Source: Desulfobacterales bacterium
GTDB taxonomy: Bacteria > Desulfobacterota > Desulfobacteria > Desulfobacterales > JAAELO01
Assembly: GCA_024226555.1 (NCBI GenBank)
Contig: JAAELO010000457.1
Span: 1-64,000, forward strand
Reading direction: 5' to 3'
Length of the DNA: 64,000 nucleotides
A program made the position numbers and the translations under genes. Shown in pieces: positions 43,540 to 53,883 of the stretch; position 1 is the first letter of the stretch, and each line of letters starts with the position of its first letter. The notes below the pieces were generated by a model, which saw only the letters and a list, made by a program, of their open reading frames with translations, did not search any database and was not told the origin of the DNA.

Positions 43540-44820
43540 ATGAATAGGTACAGTAACAAAGATCTTTTAGCTTTCGATAAAGAGCATATCTGGCATCCGT
43601 ATACATCCATGACAAACCCTCTGCCTGTTTATGAAGTGGTCAAGGCTGATGGGTGTACCATAACATTAAAAGATGGTACAAAACTGATTGACGGCATGGC
43701 TTCATGGTGGTCAGCTATACACGGTTATAACAATCCGGTTTTAAATGATGCTGTTAAAAGCCAACTAAATGATTTCTCCCATGTGATGTTTGGAGGATTG
43801 ACCCATAAACCAGCTGTTGAACTTTCATCATTGCTTGTTAAGATCACACCAAAGCCCCTTGAAAAAGTTTTTTTATCTGATTCCGGTTCAGTTTCTGTGG
43901 AAGTTGCAATAAAAATGGCTCTTCAGTACCATCATGCAAAAGGAAAACCTGAAAAACATAAACTTCTTACAATAAGAAATGGATATCATGGTGATACATT
44001 TGCTGCAATGTCCGTATGTGACCCGGTTACAGGTATGCATGGTCTATTCGAAGGTGCTTTACAGAAGAATTATTTTGCTGATGCTCCGAAAATTAAATTC
44101 CATGAAAAGTGGGATGAATCGGATATTGAAAGTTTCAAATTTCTGATTGAAAGTCACAACAATGAACTTGCAGCTGTTATTCTTGAACCAATTGTTCAGG
44201 GAGCAGGAGGGATGCGCTTCTACTCTCCGGAATATCTGAAAACTGTCAGAAAGCTATGTGACAAACATGATGTACTGCTAATATGTGATGAGATTGCAAC
44301 CGGATTTGGAAGAGCTGGTGAGCTTTTTGCTTCAGAATTTGCGGGGATTTCACCAGATATAATGTGCCTTGGCAAGGCTCTTACAGGCGGTTATATGACA
44401 CTGGCTGCAACTATAACCACAAAAGATATTGCTGAGACTATATCAAAAAGTGGTGGAGTTTTTATGCATGGTCCAACTTTTATGGGCAACCCGTTAGCAT
44501 GCTCAACTGCCATTGCAAGTATCAACCTGCTTCTATCCTTTAACTGGAAAGAGAATATAAAAAGAATTAATGATCTTATTGTAAAGAAATTCAATGCACT
44601 GAAAGGTCATTCTAAAATTGCAGATATTAGATCACTTGGAGCTATCGGTGTAATAGAGATGAAAGAAAACGTAGACGTTGGTGAGATTCAGAAAAAATTT
44701 ATTAAAAATGGTGTTTGGGTAAGACCTTTTGGGAAACTTATCTATATTATGCCACCCTATGTGATAACAGATGAGGAACTTGATTTTCTCTTAGATGGAA
44801 TGATTGCAACCATCGATTAA
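43540..44820 (+). CDS. bioA: Adenosylmethionine-8-amino-7-oxononanoate aminotransferase
   Basis: A 426-residue class III PLP aminotransferase that makes 7,8-diaminopelargonate. The N-terminal HIWHPYTSM is a BioA signature, followed by [15 protein letters not shown]. Motifs for cofactor binding are [20 protein letters not shown] and the PLP lysine in [11 protein letters not shown]. It is transcribed away from the other bio genes and begins 14 bp after the BirA operator. AGGAAATA is the ribosome site. A truncated MITE starts 2 bp past its stop codon. Confidence 0.95.
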   Translation: MNRYSNKDLLAFDKEHIWHPYTSMTNPLPVYEVVKADGCTITLKDGTKLIDGMASWWSAIHGYNNPVLNDAVKSQLNDFSHVMFGGLTHKPAVELSSLLVKITPKPLEKVFLSDSGSVSVEVAIKMALQYHHAKGKPEKHKLLTIRNGYHGDTFAAMSVCDPVTGMHGLFEGALQKNYFADAPKIKFHEKWDESDIESFKFLIESHNNELAAVILEPIVQGAGGMRFYSPEYLKTVRKLCDKHDVLLICDEIATGFGRAGELFASEFAGISPDIMCLGKALTGGYMTLAATITTKDIAETISKSGGVFMHGPTFMGNPLACSTAIASINLLLSFNWKENIKRINDLIVKKFNALKGHSKIADIRSLGAIGVIEMKENVDVGEIQKKFIKNGVWVRPFGKLIYIMPPYVITDEELDFLLDGMIATID

Positions 44821-44822
44821 TT

Positions 44823-44904
44823 TGTTTATATGAAATAACACTGTAGTTCGATCAAAACAAACAAAACTAAAGCCTTTTGTTTTATAGGCAGTTATTAGAT
44901 TCCC
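44823..44904 (+). mobile_element. MITE copy, left end missing
   Basis: The right part, with the hairpin AAAACAAACAAAACTAAAG and the end GGCAGTTATTAGATTCCC, is nearly the reverse complement of the copy at 26487. The left terminus is lost at the end of bioA. Confidence 0.82.
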
Positions 44905-44963
44905 TATAGAGAATAAATATGTTATTGAAAAGTTTTTATAGATAACAATAAATAAGGTTATAA

Positions 44964-45623
44964 ATGGATTTACAAGCTCTAAAATATATAAATTATGCAA
45001 CCTCAATAGTACTAAGACATCTGATTTTATTAATTTTGCCTATAGTTGTCGGATATTTCATATTTATAGAAGATCCTGAAAAAGTTGATGTATTGAGTTA
45101 CTTTTACTCATTAGTACTGCTGTTTCTTTATACACCAGTAGCTTTTGGTTATTTTTTTGAAATTGTAGTAAATAAACAGCGATTATCTCTCTTTGAGATC
45201 TTTAAAAAACACTGGTTAAACGTAACAATTATACTTTTGTTAATCGGTTTATCATGTGTGTTTTTAATTTTTCTTCTTGCATCAATTATTGATCCAAACC
45301 TACTGATTGGATTCTTTGTAATTTCAATAAATATAATAACCCTATACATTATTCCTTTGGTTTTCTATATGGGAAGGGATGTAAAAACAATATCTCTTGG
45401 TTTGAAGTGTCTTTTTGGAAATGTAGCCTTCAATTCACCACTTATTATTCTCTCAATGGTGCCTATAATTTTGAATGTTTTAATTTATAAAATCACTGGC
45501 AAAGAGGTTAACTCCATTGAAATACACATGTTTAAATGGGTTTGGCTTATAATAATAGATTATATTCTTTTTGTTTCAGCTTTACTTATTTTAGAGGATA
45601 AGGTTTTAAAAAAAGAGGAATAA
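44964..45623 (+). CDS. Polytopic membrane protein, hypothetical
   Basis: A 219-residue protein with about six hydrophobic helices (around 18-36, 48-68, 87-108, 112-135, 152-172, 188-210) and positively charged short loops. The pattern resembles membrane proteins of unknown function in many anaerobes, but I cannot name a family. It ends in a bidirectional terminator shared with purA. Confidence 0.7.
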   Translation: MDLQALKYINYATSIVLRHLILLILPIVVGYFIFIEDPEKVDVLSYFYSLVLLFLYTPVAFGYFFEIVVNKQRLSLFEIFKKHWLNVTIILLLIGLSCVFLIFLLASIIDPNLLIGFFVISINIITLYIIPLVFYMGRDVKTISLGLKCLFGNVAFNSPLIILSMVPIILNVLIYKITGKEVNSIEIHMFKWVWLIIIDYILFVSALLILEDKVLKKEE

Positions 45624-45653
45624 AAAAAAGGTGGATTTAAAAAATCCACCTTT
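45622..45653. terminator. Bidirectional terminator between membrane gene and purA
   Basis: AAAGGTGGATTT and AAATCCACCTTT form a 12-bp stem with a short loop. On the minus strand it is followed by eight T, a strong signal for purA; the plus side also ends in TTT. Confidence 0.9.
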
Positions 45654-45678
45654 AATAAGTTTCGATATTTTTTCTGTT

Positions 45679-46968
<1,290 letters not shown>

Positions 46969-47043
46969 TTACTCCTTCGGGTGTAAAATTTATAAATAAT
47001 CTTTACGTTTTTATTTAATTTAAAAGCTTTATTATTTTAAATG

Positions 47044-47532
47044 CTAAGCATTTGTTTTTAATATTTTTTGTTCTTTCCGCTTTGCCTTGAAAAAATTTTT
47101 AATTATATCACTGCATAAATCTTCATGAATTCCAGATATAATTTCAGGGCTATGATTTAATCTCTCATCTGAAGAAAAATCGTATAATGAACCTGCTGCG
47201 CCCCATTTTAGATCTTTCGCCCCATAAACCACTCTTTTAATCCTTGCATGGATTATTGCCCCCATACACATGATACAGGGTTCAATCGTTACATAAAGAG
47301 TCGCATCAATAAGTCTGTAATTTCCAATTTTGTCAGCTGCTTTACGTAATGCAATAATTTCAGCATGAGCTGTGGGATCATTCAAACTAATGGTGCAATT
47401 ATGAGCTGAACCAAGAATCTCACAATCATTACCCACAATGATCGAACCTATAGGAACTTCATTTTTTTGTCCAGCTTTTTCAGCCTCTTCCAAAGCAAGC
47501 TTCATAAATTTTTTTTCATTTTTATAATTCAT
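47044..47532 (-). CDS. tadA: tRNA-specific adenosine deaminase
   Basis: A 162-residue zinc deaminase that converts adenosine 34 to inosine in tRNA-Arg(ACG). The catalytic HAE is in DPTAHAEIIALRKA, and the second zinc motif is EPCIMCMGAIIHARI (PCXXC). This is the full TadA pattern. The tRNA-Arg gene with an ACG anticodon, its substrate, lies 161 bp away on the opposite strand. I use ATG 47532; a TTG three codons upstream is possible. Confidence 0.93.
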   Translation of the reverse strand: MNYKNEKKFMKLALEEAEKAGQKNEVPIGSIIVGNDCEILGSAHNCTISLNDPTAHAEIIALRKAADKIGNYRLIDATLYVTIEPCIMCMGAIIHARIKRVVYGAKDLKWGAAGSLYDFSSDERLNHSPEIISGIHEDLCSDIIKNFFKAKRKEQKILKTNA

Positions 47533-47647
47533 TTTTTTCAACGTCCTACCAGTTATAAAATGAAGAGGATTATAACTATTTAAGGTTTTTTATTTCTTAA
47601 TCCTTTTTCCTTTTATAATAAATATTTTAAAAAAGTAAAAACAAATA

Positions 47648-47676
47648 TTGACATAATAAACTGCTTGGAATAAAGA
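47648..47676 (+). promoter_or_regulatory. Possible tRNA promoter
   Basis: TTGACA (47648-47653) is a perfect -35. A 17-bp spacer leads to TAAAGA, a poor -10, 16 bp before the tRNA. The assignment is tentative. Confidence 0.4.
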
Positions 47677-47692
47677 TAGGCCAAATTGATGT

Positions 47693-47769
47693 GCGCTCGT
47701 GACTCAGCTGGATAGAGTACCTGACTACGAATCAGGAGGTCGCAGGTTCGAATCCTGCCGAGCGTACCA
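47693..47769 (+). tRNA. tRNA-Arg (ACG anticodon)
   Basis: A 77-nt cloverleaf with an encoded CCA end. The acceptor arms are GCGCTCG and CGAGCGT, the anticodon stem CCTGA/TCAGG encloses CTACGAA (anticodon ACG), and the T arm is GCAGG-TTCGAAT-CCTGC. The wobble A is the target of TadA, encoded next door. Integrase remnants begin 22 bp after its 3' end, which suggests use as an attachment site. Confidence 0.95.
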
Positions 47770-47790
47770 TCCTCACCGCAGCAATAACAA

Positions 47791-48069
47791 TCATTTACAT
47801 ACTTTTAACAAAATCACTTTCTTCGAGCTTTTTTTTCTGTGTGGGAATCTGTGTGGGACTTTTTTAATTTTTGAGATTTTTCTCTGGCATTTTCATATCT
47901 CATCATTGCCTAACGCTCTTGATCCCCAATACTATGTAAATAAATCTCTGTGGTTTACCTGTTTTAATGCCCTAATATCTTTGAACAGATCCTATTGGTA
48001 CATTTTCAAAATTCCATTATCTGAAGTATATTACACCAGCTTTATCACAAAGAGATTTCATAAGATCTC
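47791..48069 (-). pseudogene. Tyrosine recombinase (integrase) remnant
   Basis: The minus strand reads, with frame changes, LMKSLCDKAGVIYFR, then NVPIGSVQR and GIKTGKPQRFIYIVLGI in one frame, then GDQER and AMMRYENAREKSQKLKK followed by SHTDSHTEKKSS in another. These pieces follow the order of the C-terminal part of phage-type tyrosine recombinases (VPIGSIQRILGH.. IYLHSIGDQER). Internal stops and shifts show decay, and the N-terminal half is absent. It lies just past the tRNA-Arg gene. Confidence 0.7.
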
Positions 48070-48072
48070 ATA

Positions 48073-48231
48073 AGAGAAAGAACGCTTGCTGGTTTATCAG
48101 CCATTCGGGCAAGAGGAAAAAAAGGAGGTCGAAAAATTATAACTGCAAAAAAATTACAAGCCGATAAAGCAATATCTATTGATGATATTTGCAACACTTT
48201 GGCTATTATAAGGGCACAAACCCTTTACTAA
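48073..48231 (+). pseudogene. Serine recombinase (resolvase) C-terminal fragment
   Basis: A 52-codon open stretch ending at TAA reads RERTLAGLSAIRARGKKGGR, then ITAKKLQADKAISIDDICNT. This is the C-terminal arm and helix-turn-helix of Tn3-type resolvases (RERT.AGL.AARARG.KGGR..., then ...IAEIC..L.ISR.TLY). The catalytic domain is missing. Together with the integrase remnant it marks a former mobile-element junction. Confidence 0.8.
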
Positions 48232-48255
48232 CCGATGTTAAAGGATAAATAAACT

Positions 48256-48269
48256 CATGACAGATTCCC
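48256..48269 (+). mobile_element. MITE end fragment
   Basis: CATGACAGATTCCC resembles the terminal 14 bases of the family (CAGTTATTAGATTCCC with an internal loss). The stop codon TAG of the GGDEF gene overlaps its edge. It is the last trace of the family in the window. Confidence 0.35.
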
Positions 48270-50656
48270 TAAATGCTTAATGGAACTTTGGCTATTCTCT
48301 CAGCCACTATTTTTTTTGCATTATCAATTTTCAGCAAGGGGATATCAAGAAGATTTTTGTCTGAAATAAGCTCTAAAAGAGTCATTACAATTTCAGGATC
48401 ATAATGGGAACCAGCTTGCCTGGCAAGCTCCAGCACTGCCTGCTCATTGGTTAATTTTTTCCTGTGCGGTCGATCCGATGTCATGGCAACCAGAACTTCT
48501 GAGATGGATAGAATCTTTGATACAAGGGGGATTTCATCGGCTTTTTTTCCTTTAGGATAACCTGTTCCGTCATGATTTTCACGAATAGCTCCCACTATTT
48601 TTTTTTCCTCACTGAAAAAATCAAGCAGATCTTTGTCCTGGAACTGCATTAAAGGAAGCTTTTTTATCTTTATATTTGCTTTTTTTGATAAATCTTTCTT
48701 TTTTAATAAGATCTCCTCTCCAAGTAATGTTTTAAACCAGTTGTATAAAGAAGCAGCATTTTTAATTGATGTAACTACTCTTTCCGGAAGCCCATATTTT
48801 TTGCACAAAAGGGATGAATATTCTTTTATTCGATCAGCTTCGTTCTCAAATCTTGGGTCGCTGATCCGACGACTAAGAGATTCAAGAGATTTCATAAGTT
48901 CTTTTCGGTTGCTCATAATAGTCTTGGGAAACTGTTCCTCAAAATAATCAGCTCCTTTATGTTCACTCTTATTTGTGATTGAAGCTGTTATATCATCACT
49001 TTTCCCTTGATAGACTTTTATACAATTTCGGCCGCTCTCCTTTGCCTGATATAAAGCCTGGTCAGCAAAATCCACAAATGACTGGCAGGTTTCAGGCTTA
49101 CTATCCTTAAATGACGCTATACCACCACTGACACATACTGTTAGGCTGTTTGTATTATATTTAAATGGCGTTTCATGCATAATACACCTGATATTTTCTG
49201 CGAGATTTTGAGCACCTTTTGTATTGGTATTGGGCAATAACAGAAGAAATTCTTCACCACCATAGCGAAATGCAAAGTCAGAATCGCGTTTTTGTTGACG
49301 CAGCCTTGCGGCAAATTCAGTCAAAACTGCATCACCACAAGCATGACCATAGGTATCATTGATTTTTTTAAAAAAATCAAGATCAAAAAGAATGCATGAT
49401 AGATCAAATTTATAACGTCTGGCCCGGGACAATTCCTGCTCCATAATATCCTCCATATGCCTTCTGTTAAAAAGAGAGGTAAGTTCATCCCGGATAGCAA
49501 GGCTTGCCATTTTCTTCATGGCTTTATACATATCCTGCTTCAGTTGATATTTTTCAAGAACATTTTTGATTGTCCTGAAAAGAAGATTCTCATTTAATTC
49601 TGATTTGGACAGATAGTCATCAACTCCATCTCGCAAAAGAGAGGCAGCCAGATTTTCATTGCCATAACCTGTAATGCAGACTATAGGAGTAGAAATATTC
49701 TGATTTTCCAATCCTTTTAAAAAGTCATGCCCTGTCCCATCCGGCAGAGAATAATCCATCAAAATAATATCAAAATTGTCTTTATCAAGCTTTTTTAAGG
49801 CAGATGAAATAGATTTCTCTCTTGAGAGTATCATATTTGAGGTGGTTTGAATAATGGAAGAAATATTGTTAAAGTCAGAATCACTGTCTTCAAGTGCAAG
49901 TATTCGGATCTGGTTGTTTATATTCAAAATATAGGTTGTTTCATTATAATTTTTAGTCTTATACTTATCCATATCCTGTATTTTTTTAACTGTATTAGAT
50001 AGTTTTTGAGCAGCCATTTTAATCTGTGGAATAGATTCCTTTAATGTATCAGGCTCATAATTATCCATTTCCAGAAGATCAACATGTCCTAACAATAACA
50101 TCAGGGGTTGATTGAGTTCATGGGCAGCAGCACCTGCCATCTGCAACACAACCTTCAGGCGTTCCTGTTCAACAAGTGATTTTTGCTGGGATAATATCTT
50201 TTTGTTGGCTTCATTGATTTTTTTATAAGCCTTTGTAACATTACTTTTTTGCCTGTGAAGTTCGACAAAGACTCTTACTTTACTGTTCAAGGAGTGAGGG
50301 TCAAGCGGTTTAAATATATAATCAACAGCTCCTGACTCATATCCCTTAAAGATATGTCTGGCTTCTTTGTTAATGGCTGTTACAAAAATTATAGGGATCT
50401 GTTTTGTGTCATTATTACTTCTAATCATTTCTGCTGTTTCAAACCCGTCCATTCCTGGCATTTGAACATCAAGAAGGATCAAACCAATATTATGCAGTAG
50501 TACCATACGAAGCGCTTCTTCTCCAGATGTGGCTTTAATGATATTTATATCAGGGTTTTCTAAAATCGCCTCAAGAGCAACAATATTTTCTGGTCTGTCA
50601 TCAACAACAAGGATATTTATTGACTCCAAAGTTTCTTTAATATTGTGCCCTATCAT
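48269..50656 (-). CDS. REC-HisKA-REC-GGDEF-degenerate HD-GYP protein
   Basis: A 795-residue cytoplasmic signalling protein. Order: receiver 12-130 (D63 in LLDVQMP), a HisKA-like helix pair 160-230 with AAAHELNQPLMLLLGH (H179) but no ATPase domain, second receiver 250-370 (D301 in LMDYSLPDG), GGDEF domain 385-550 with active GGEEF (466-470) and the inhibitory RXXD site (457-460), then an HD-GYP-like region 605-780. The last keeps DGTGYPKG and a TSDRPHR block but has lost the HD metal motif. It should make c-di-GMP under double receiver control, without hydrolysing it. It is the last gene of the signalling group and a paralogue of the gene at 58777. Confidence 0.88.
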   Translation of the reverse strand: MIGHNIKETLESINILVVDDRPENIVALEAILENPDINIIKATSGEEALRMVLLHNIGLILLDVQMPGMDGFETAEMIRSNNDTKQIPIIFVTAINKEARHIFKGYESGAVDYIFKPLDPHSLNSKVRVFVELHRQKSNVTKAYKKINEANKKILSQQKSLVEQERLKVVLQMAGAAAHELNQPLMLLLGHVDLLEMDNYEPDTLKESIPQIKMAAQKLSNTVKKIQDMDKYKTKNYNETTYILNINNQIRILALEDSDSDFNNISSIIQTTSNMILSREKSISSALKKLDKDNFDIILMDYSLPDGTGHDFLKGLENQNISTPIVCITGYGNENLAASLLRDGVDDYLSKSELNENLLFRTIKNVLEKYQLKQDMYKAMKKMASLAIRDELTSLFNRRHMEDIMEQELSRARRYKFDLSCILFDLDFFKKINDTYGHACGDAVLTEFAARLRQQKRDSDFAFRYGGEEFLLLLPNTNTKGAQNLAENIRCIMHETPFKYNTNSLTVCVSGGIASFKDSKPETCQSFVDFADQALYQAKESGRNCIKVYQGKSDDITASITNKSEHKGADYFEEQFPKTIMSNRKELMKSLESLSRRISDPRFENEADRIKEYSSLLCKKYGLPERVVTSIKNAASLYNWFKTLLGEEILLKKKDLSKKANIKIKKLPLMQFQDKDLLDFFSEEKKIVGAIRENHDGTGYPKGKKADEIPLVSKILSISEVLVAMTSDRPHRKKLTNEQAVLELARQAGSHYDPEIVMTLLELISDKNLLDIPLLKIDNAKKIVAERIAKVPLSI

Positions 50657-50725
50657 TTTTTACTCCTCCTTGAACCAGGGTTATAAAATTTTATCATATT
50701 TACATTTTTATATTGGATAAAAAAT

Positions 50726-52423
50726 TCAAAGCTGTCGTTCCATGGAAGAAAACAGTTCAGTGAGATTGATTGGTTTTGATATATATTGATCAGCACCAGC
50801 CTTAATGCATTTTTCACTATCACCTTCCATTGCCTTTGCCGTTACTGCTATAATCGGCAGATTTTTATACTTTTCCTGCTTTCTTATCCTCTTTATTGCT
50901 TCATAACCGTTCATCTCCGGCATCATTATATCCATAAGCACCAAATCAATATCAGATTCTACCTTAAGAAGGTCAAGTGCCTGTCTGCCGTTTACAGCCT
51001 TAAAGACAACTATATCATGATCCTCAAGAATACCGGACAGAGTAAAAACATTACGCATATCATCATCAACAAGAAGTATTTTTTTGCCCGATATGGTTTC
51101 CAGCACAGCGTCAGAAATGTGTGATGTTTCATAATTTACGCTCTTTATAGCTGTCTTGTTGGGTGGTTTGGCTCTTTCTTCTTCTTTCGCTCTTTCAGAT
51201 GATTCAAGTTGTTCCGGAATATATATTGTAAACCGTGATCCTTTTCCAGGCACACTTTCCATCTCAATCACACCGTTGATGAGCCTTGTGAAATTTAAAG
51301 AAATAGACAGTCCCAGGCCTGTACCTCCATAATGACGTGATGTACTGCCATCAACCTGTCTAAAGGCATCAAATATTGTCTCCTGACATGCCAATGGTAT
51401 CCCTATACCTGTATCTGATACTGAAAAAGCAACAATTTGATCATGGTCTAATGGTTCATCAAAACCTGGTAAAATGATCGGAGCTGCTCCCGGCATAGGT
51501 CGCCCAAAGTCAATGGTAACATTTCCCTGACTTGTGAATTTAATGGCATTTGCCAACAGGTTTCTTAAAATCTGTATCAGTTTTTGCTGATCAGTTATTA
51601 TGCTTTCGGGCATATTTTCTGTAATATTGCTGATAAACTCAATCCCTTTATCTTTTGCAAGGGGTTTGTAAATACTTTTTAAGCTGTCTGATAGTTCTGC
51701 AATAAAGGCCTGGCTTATATAAACGTCCATTTTACCGGATTCTACCTTGGAAAGATCAAGAATATCATTAATAAGTTCAAGAAGGTCATTACCGGACTTA
51801 TGGACCACTTTTATACGTTTGATCTGCTTTTCAGTAAGATTTTTTTCTCTGTTTTTTGAAAAATCTTCAGAAAGAAGAATAATACTGTTAAGTGGACTGC
51901 GGAGCTCATGGGACATATTTGCAAGAAATTCACTCTTGAGATGATTTGCCTGTTTAGCCTCTTTTAACGCCTCTTTTAGTTCCATTTCATATTCCGCTTT
52001 GTCTGCCAGTGCTTCATAAAGTTCACGTTTCTGCTGATCAAATTCCAGAAAAAGTTTTACTTTATTTCGCAGCACATGGGGTTCATATGGTTTGAACAGA
52101 TAATCCGTAATACCCTGATCATGTCCTTCAAATTTTTGTTTTTGATCCTCTGACAAGGCAGTTACAAAAATAATGGGAATATCACGGGTCAATTCATTTA
52201 TTCTTAAAAGCTCGGCAGTTTCAAACCCGCTCATGCCAGGCATCAACACATCAAGAAGAATTAATGCAAAATGATGATCCATAACAAGGGTCAATGCCTT
52301 TTCCCCGGAGGTGACCGTATGAAGTTCAGCATTGATATTTTTCAGGCTGGTTTTCATGGCCACAATATTTTCATGCATATCATCAACAATTAGTATTTTC
52401 TGCTGGTTTGGAATTTTGTTCAT
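50726..52423 (-). CDS. REC-histidine kinase-REC hybrid
   Basis: A 565-residue soluble hybrid kinase: receiver 8-125 (D58 in LILLDVLMPG), coiled coil, HisKA with FLANMSHELRSPLNS, complete HATPase (NLLANAIKFT, DTGIGI, GGTGLGLSIS), and a C-terminal receiver with LMDIMMPEMNG. There is no sensor or membrane part, so it must be driven by phosphate from another kinase or by partner proteins. Its start overlaps the cheB stop codon by 4 bp, showing translational coupling. Confidence 0.9.
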   Translation of the reverse strand: MNKIPNQQKILIVDDMHENIVAMKTSLKNINAELHTVTSGEKALTLVMDHHFALILLDVLMPGMSGFETAELLRINELTRDIPIIFVTALSEDQKQKFEGHDQGITDYLFKPYEPHVLRNKVKLFLEFDQQKRELYEALADKAEYEMELKEALKEAKQANHLKSEFLANMSHELRSPLNSIILLSEDFSKNREKNLTEKQIKRIKVVHKSGNDLLELINDILDLSKVESGKMDVYISQAFIAELSDSLKSIYKPLAKDKGIEFISNITENMPESIITDQQKLIQILRNLLANAIKFTSQGNVTIDFGRPMPGAAPIILPGFDEPLDHDQIVAFSVSDTGIGIPLACQETIFDAFRQVDGSTSRHYGGTGLGLSISLNFTRLINGVIEMESVPGKGSRFTIYIPEQLESSERAKEEERAKPPNKTAIKSVNYETSHISDAVLETISGKKILLVDDDMRNVFTLSGILEDHDIVVFKAVNGRQALDLLKVESDIDLVLMDIMMPEMNGYEAIKRIRKQEKYKNLPIIAVTAKAMEGDSEKCIKAGADQYISKPINLTELFSSMERQL

Positions 52424-53004
52424 TTTATTCTCCCTAATTCCTTAAGAAACGGTCCAATCCCGGTTAACGGCAAAATATGGTCTGCACCGGCAATTTCTAT
52501 GGCAGAAGAAGGCATCGCTTGTGCTTCAGCAGTGTCAGGCTTCTGGACAATTGCAAGCCCTCCTTTTTTTCTTATTTTTTTTAATCCCTTTGAACCGTCA
52601 ATGTTTGCACCCGTCAAAACAACACCAATCAGACTTTGTCCATAGGCATCTGCTGCCGTCTCAAACAAAACATCAATGGACGGCCTGGAATAACAAACAG
52701 GGGGGTCCACTGTTAAAGACAAGGTGAAGTCACGCTCTATCAATAGGTGATAACCTGGTGGTGCAATATAAATAGATCCTGATTTTAATGAATATTTTTC
52801 TTTCGCTTCCAAAACATTTAGACGACATTTTCTATTAAGATATTCAGGCAGATAATTATCACCATCTTCTTTCATATGCTGTACAACTGCAACAGCCATT
52901 GAAAAATCCTGTGGCAGAGCAGGAAGGATCGTGGAAAGCGCCTCCAGTCCCCCTGCTGATACACCGATGACTATTGTTTTATAGTTTTTTTCCTGCTGTG
53001 TCAT
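52420..53004 (-). CDS. Stand-alone CheB-type methylesterase
   Basis: A 194-residue protein consisting only of the CheB catalytic domain. The serine-histidine-aspartate triad is visible: S16 in IGVSAGGLEAL, H43 in VVQHMKED and D136 in TGANIDGSKGL. The usual N-terminal receiver is missing. It removes methyl groups from glutamates of receptor-like proteins. Here it accompanies cheR and two hybrid kinases, with no CheA, CheW or methyl-accepting protein nearby. Confidence 0.9.
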   Translation of the reverse strand: MTQQEKNYKTIVIGVSAGGLEALSTILPALPQDFSMAVAVVQHMKEDGDNYLPEYLNRKCRLNVLEAKEKYSLKSGSIYIAPPGYHLLIERDFTLSLTVDPPVCYSRPSIDVLFETAADAYGQSLIGVVLTGANIDGSKGLKKIRKKGGLAIVQKPDTAEAQAMPSSAIEIAGADHILPLTGIGPFLKELGRIK

Positions 53005-53031
53005 TATCCCTTTTAGCTTTGCTTATAATTT

Positions 53032-53883
53032 TTACTTTTTTCTAAAAATCTTCTGTTTTACCAATTCTTTTTTATAGAGAGGTTCCAGCGAAGAAAACTC
53101 CAGGGACTCCCGGGTTCCAAGACATAAGAATCCACCATTGGCAAGACTTTCATTAAAAAGTGTGAATACACGGTTCTGGAGTATCTGATTAAAGTAAATA
53201 AGAACATTACGGCAGAGAATAAGATTCATTTCGCCAAACACACTGTCAGATACCAGATTGTGGTGGGAAAATACTATCTTTTCCCGTATCCCTTTATGCA
53301 GTTTCACAAAATTGTACCTGGCATGGTAGTAATCACCAAAGATTTTGTTTCCACCTGCCTTATTATAATTTGTAATAAACTGCTTCATTTTGTCCAAGGG
53401 GTATTGACCGTTTTTAGCAATGTCCAGAGAGTTTGTATTATAATCAGTGGCATAAATCTGGCACCGGTCGTATAATCCTACTTCCTTTAAAATAATTGCA
53501 AGGGAGTAAACCTCTTCACCAGTGGCACAGCCGGCACACCAGATTTTGATATATGGCAAAGCGGCAAAATTGGGGATGACCTGGGTTCTAAGGGCTTTAA
53601 AAAAGTGAGGATCACGAAACATATCTGTTACAGTGATGGACATATTTCTTAAGAAAGAGTCAAAGGTCGCATCGTCATATAGCATATAGGGTATCAGCTC
53701 TGAAATATACTTGAGCCCGAAACTATCCATTTGAGTGCGCACCCGCCTTTCAAGAGATGCCCTGGCATAATTTCGAAAATCATATCCCCGCTGCCTGTAA
53801 ATTGTTTCAAGAAGCATATCAATTTCTATCTGTTCTGTTTTGTCAGGGTTTTTCATTGGTTTCCTTTTAGGTACTTCAGGCAA
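53032..53883 (-). CDS. CheR-type methyltransferase
   Basis: A 283-residue SAM-dependent protein-glutamate methyltransferase. The N-terminal CheR helices (about 20-75) are followed by the SAM-binding motif KIWCAGCATGEEVYSLAII, the motif LILCRNVLIYFN and a C-terminal LGTRESL. No TPR or PAS domains are present. It overlaps the upstream kinase gene by 8 bp. Its substrate is unknown because no receptor gene is present; the kinase's own coiled coil is one possibility. Confidence 0.9.
   Translation of the reverse strand: MPEVPKRKPMKNPDKTEQIEIDMLLETIYRQRGYDFRNYARASLERRVRTQMDSFGLKYISELIPYMLYDDATFDSFLRNMSITVTDMFRDPHFFKALRTQVIPNFAALPYIKIWCAGCATGEEVYSLAIILKEVGLYDRCQIYATDYNTNSLDIAKNGQYPLDKMKQFITNYNKAGGNKIFGDYYHARYNFVKLHKGIREKIVFSHHNLVSDSVFGEMNLILCRNVLIYFNQILQNRVFTLFNESLANGGFLCLGTRESLEFSSLEPLYKKELVKQKIFRKK

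Noticed and set aside
38507-44820. The KAS-ACP-hotdog group as an aryl-polyene or polyketide cluster
   Set aside because: The genes overlap with bioF and bioD, and a BirA operator lies at the head of the operon; no aryl-polyene transporters or ligases are present.
47699-48073. A 124-codon frame beginning in the tRNA
   Set aside because: The first part is translated tRNA-Arg and the rest is antisense to the integrase remnant.
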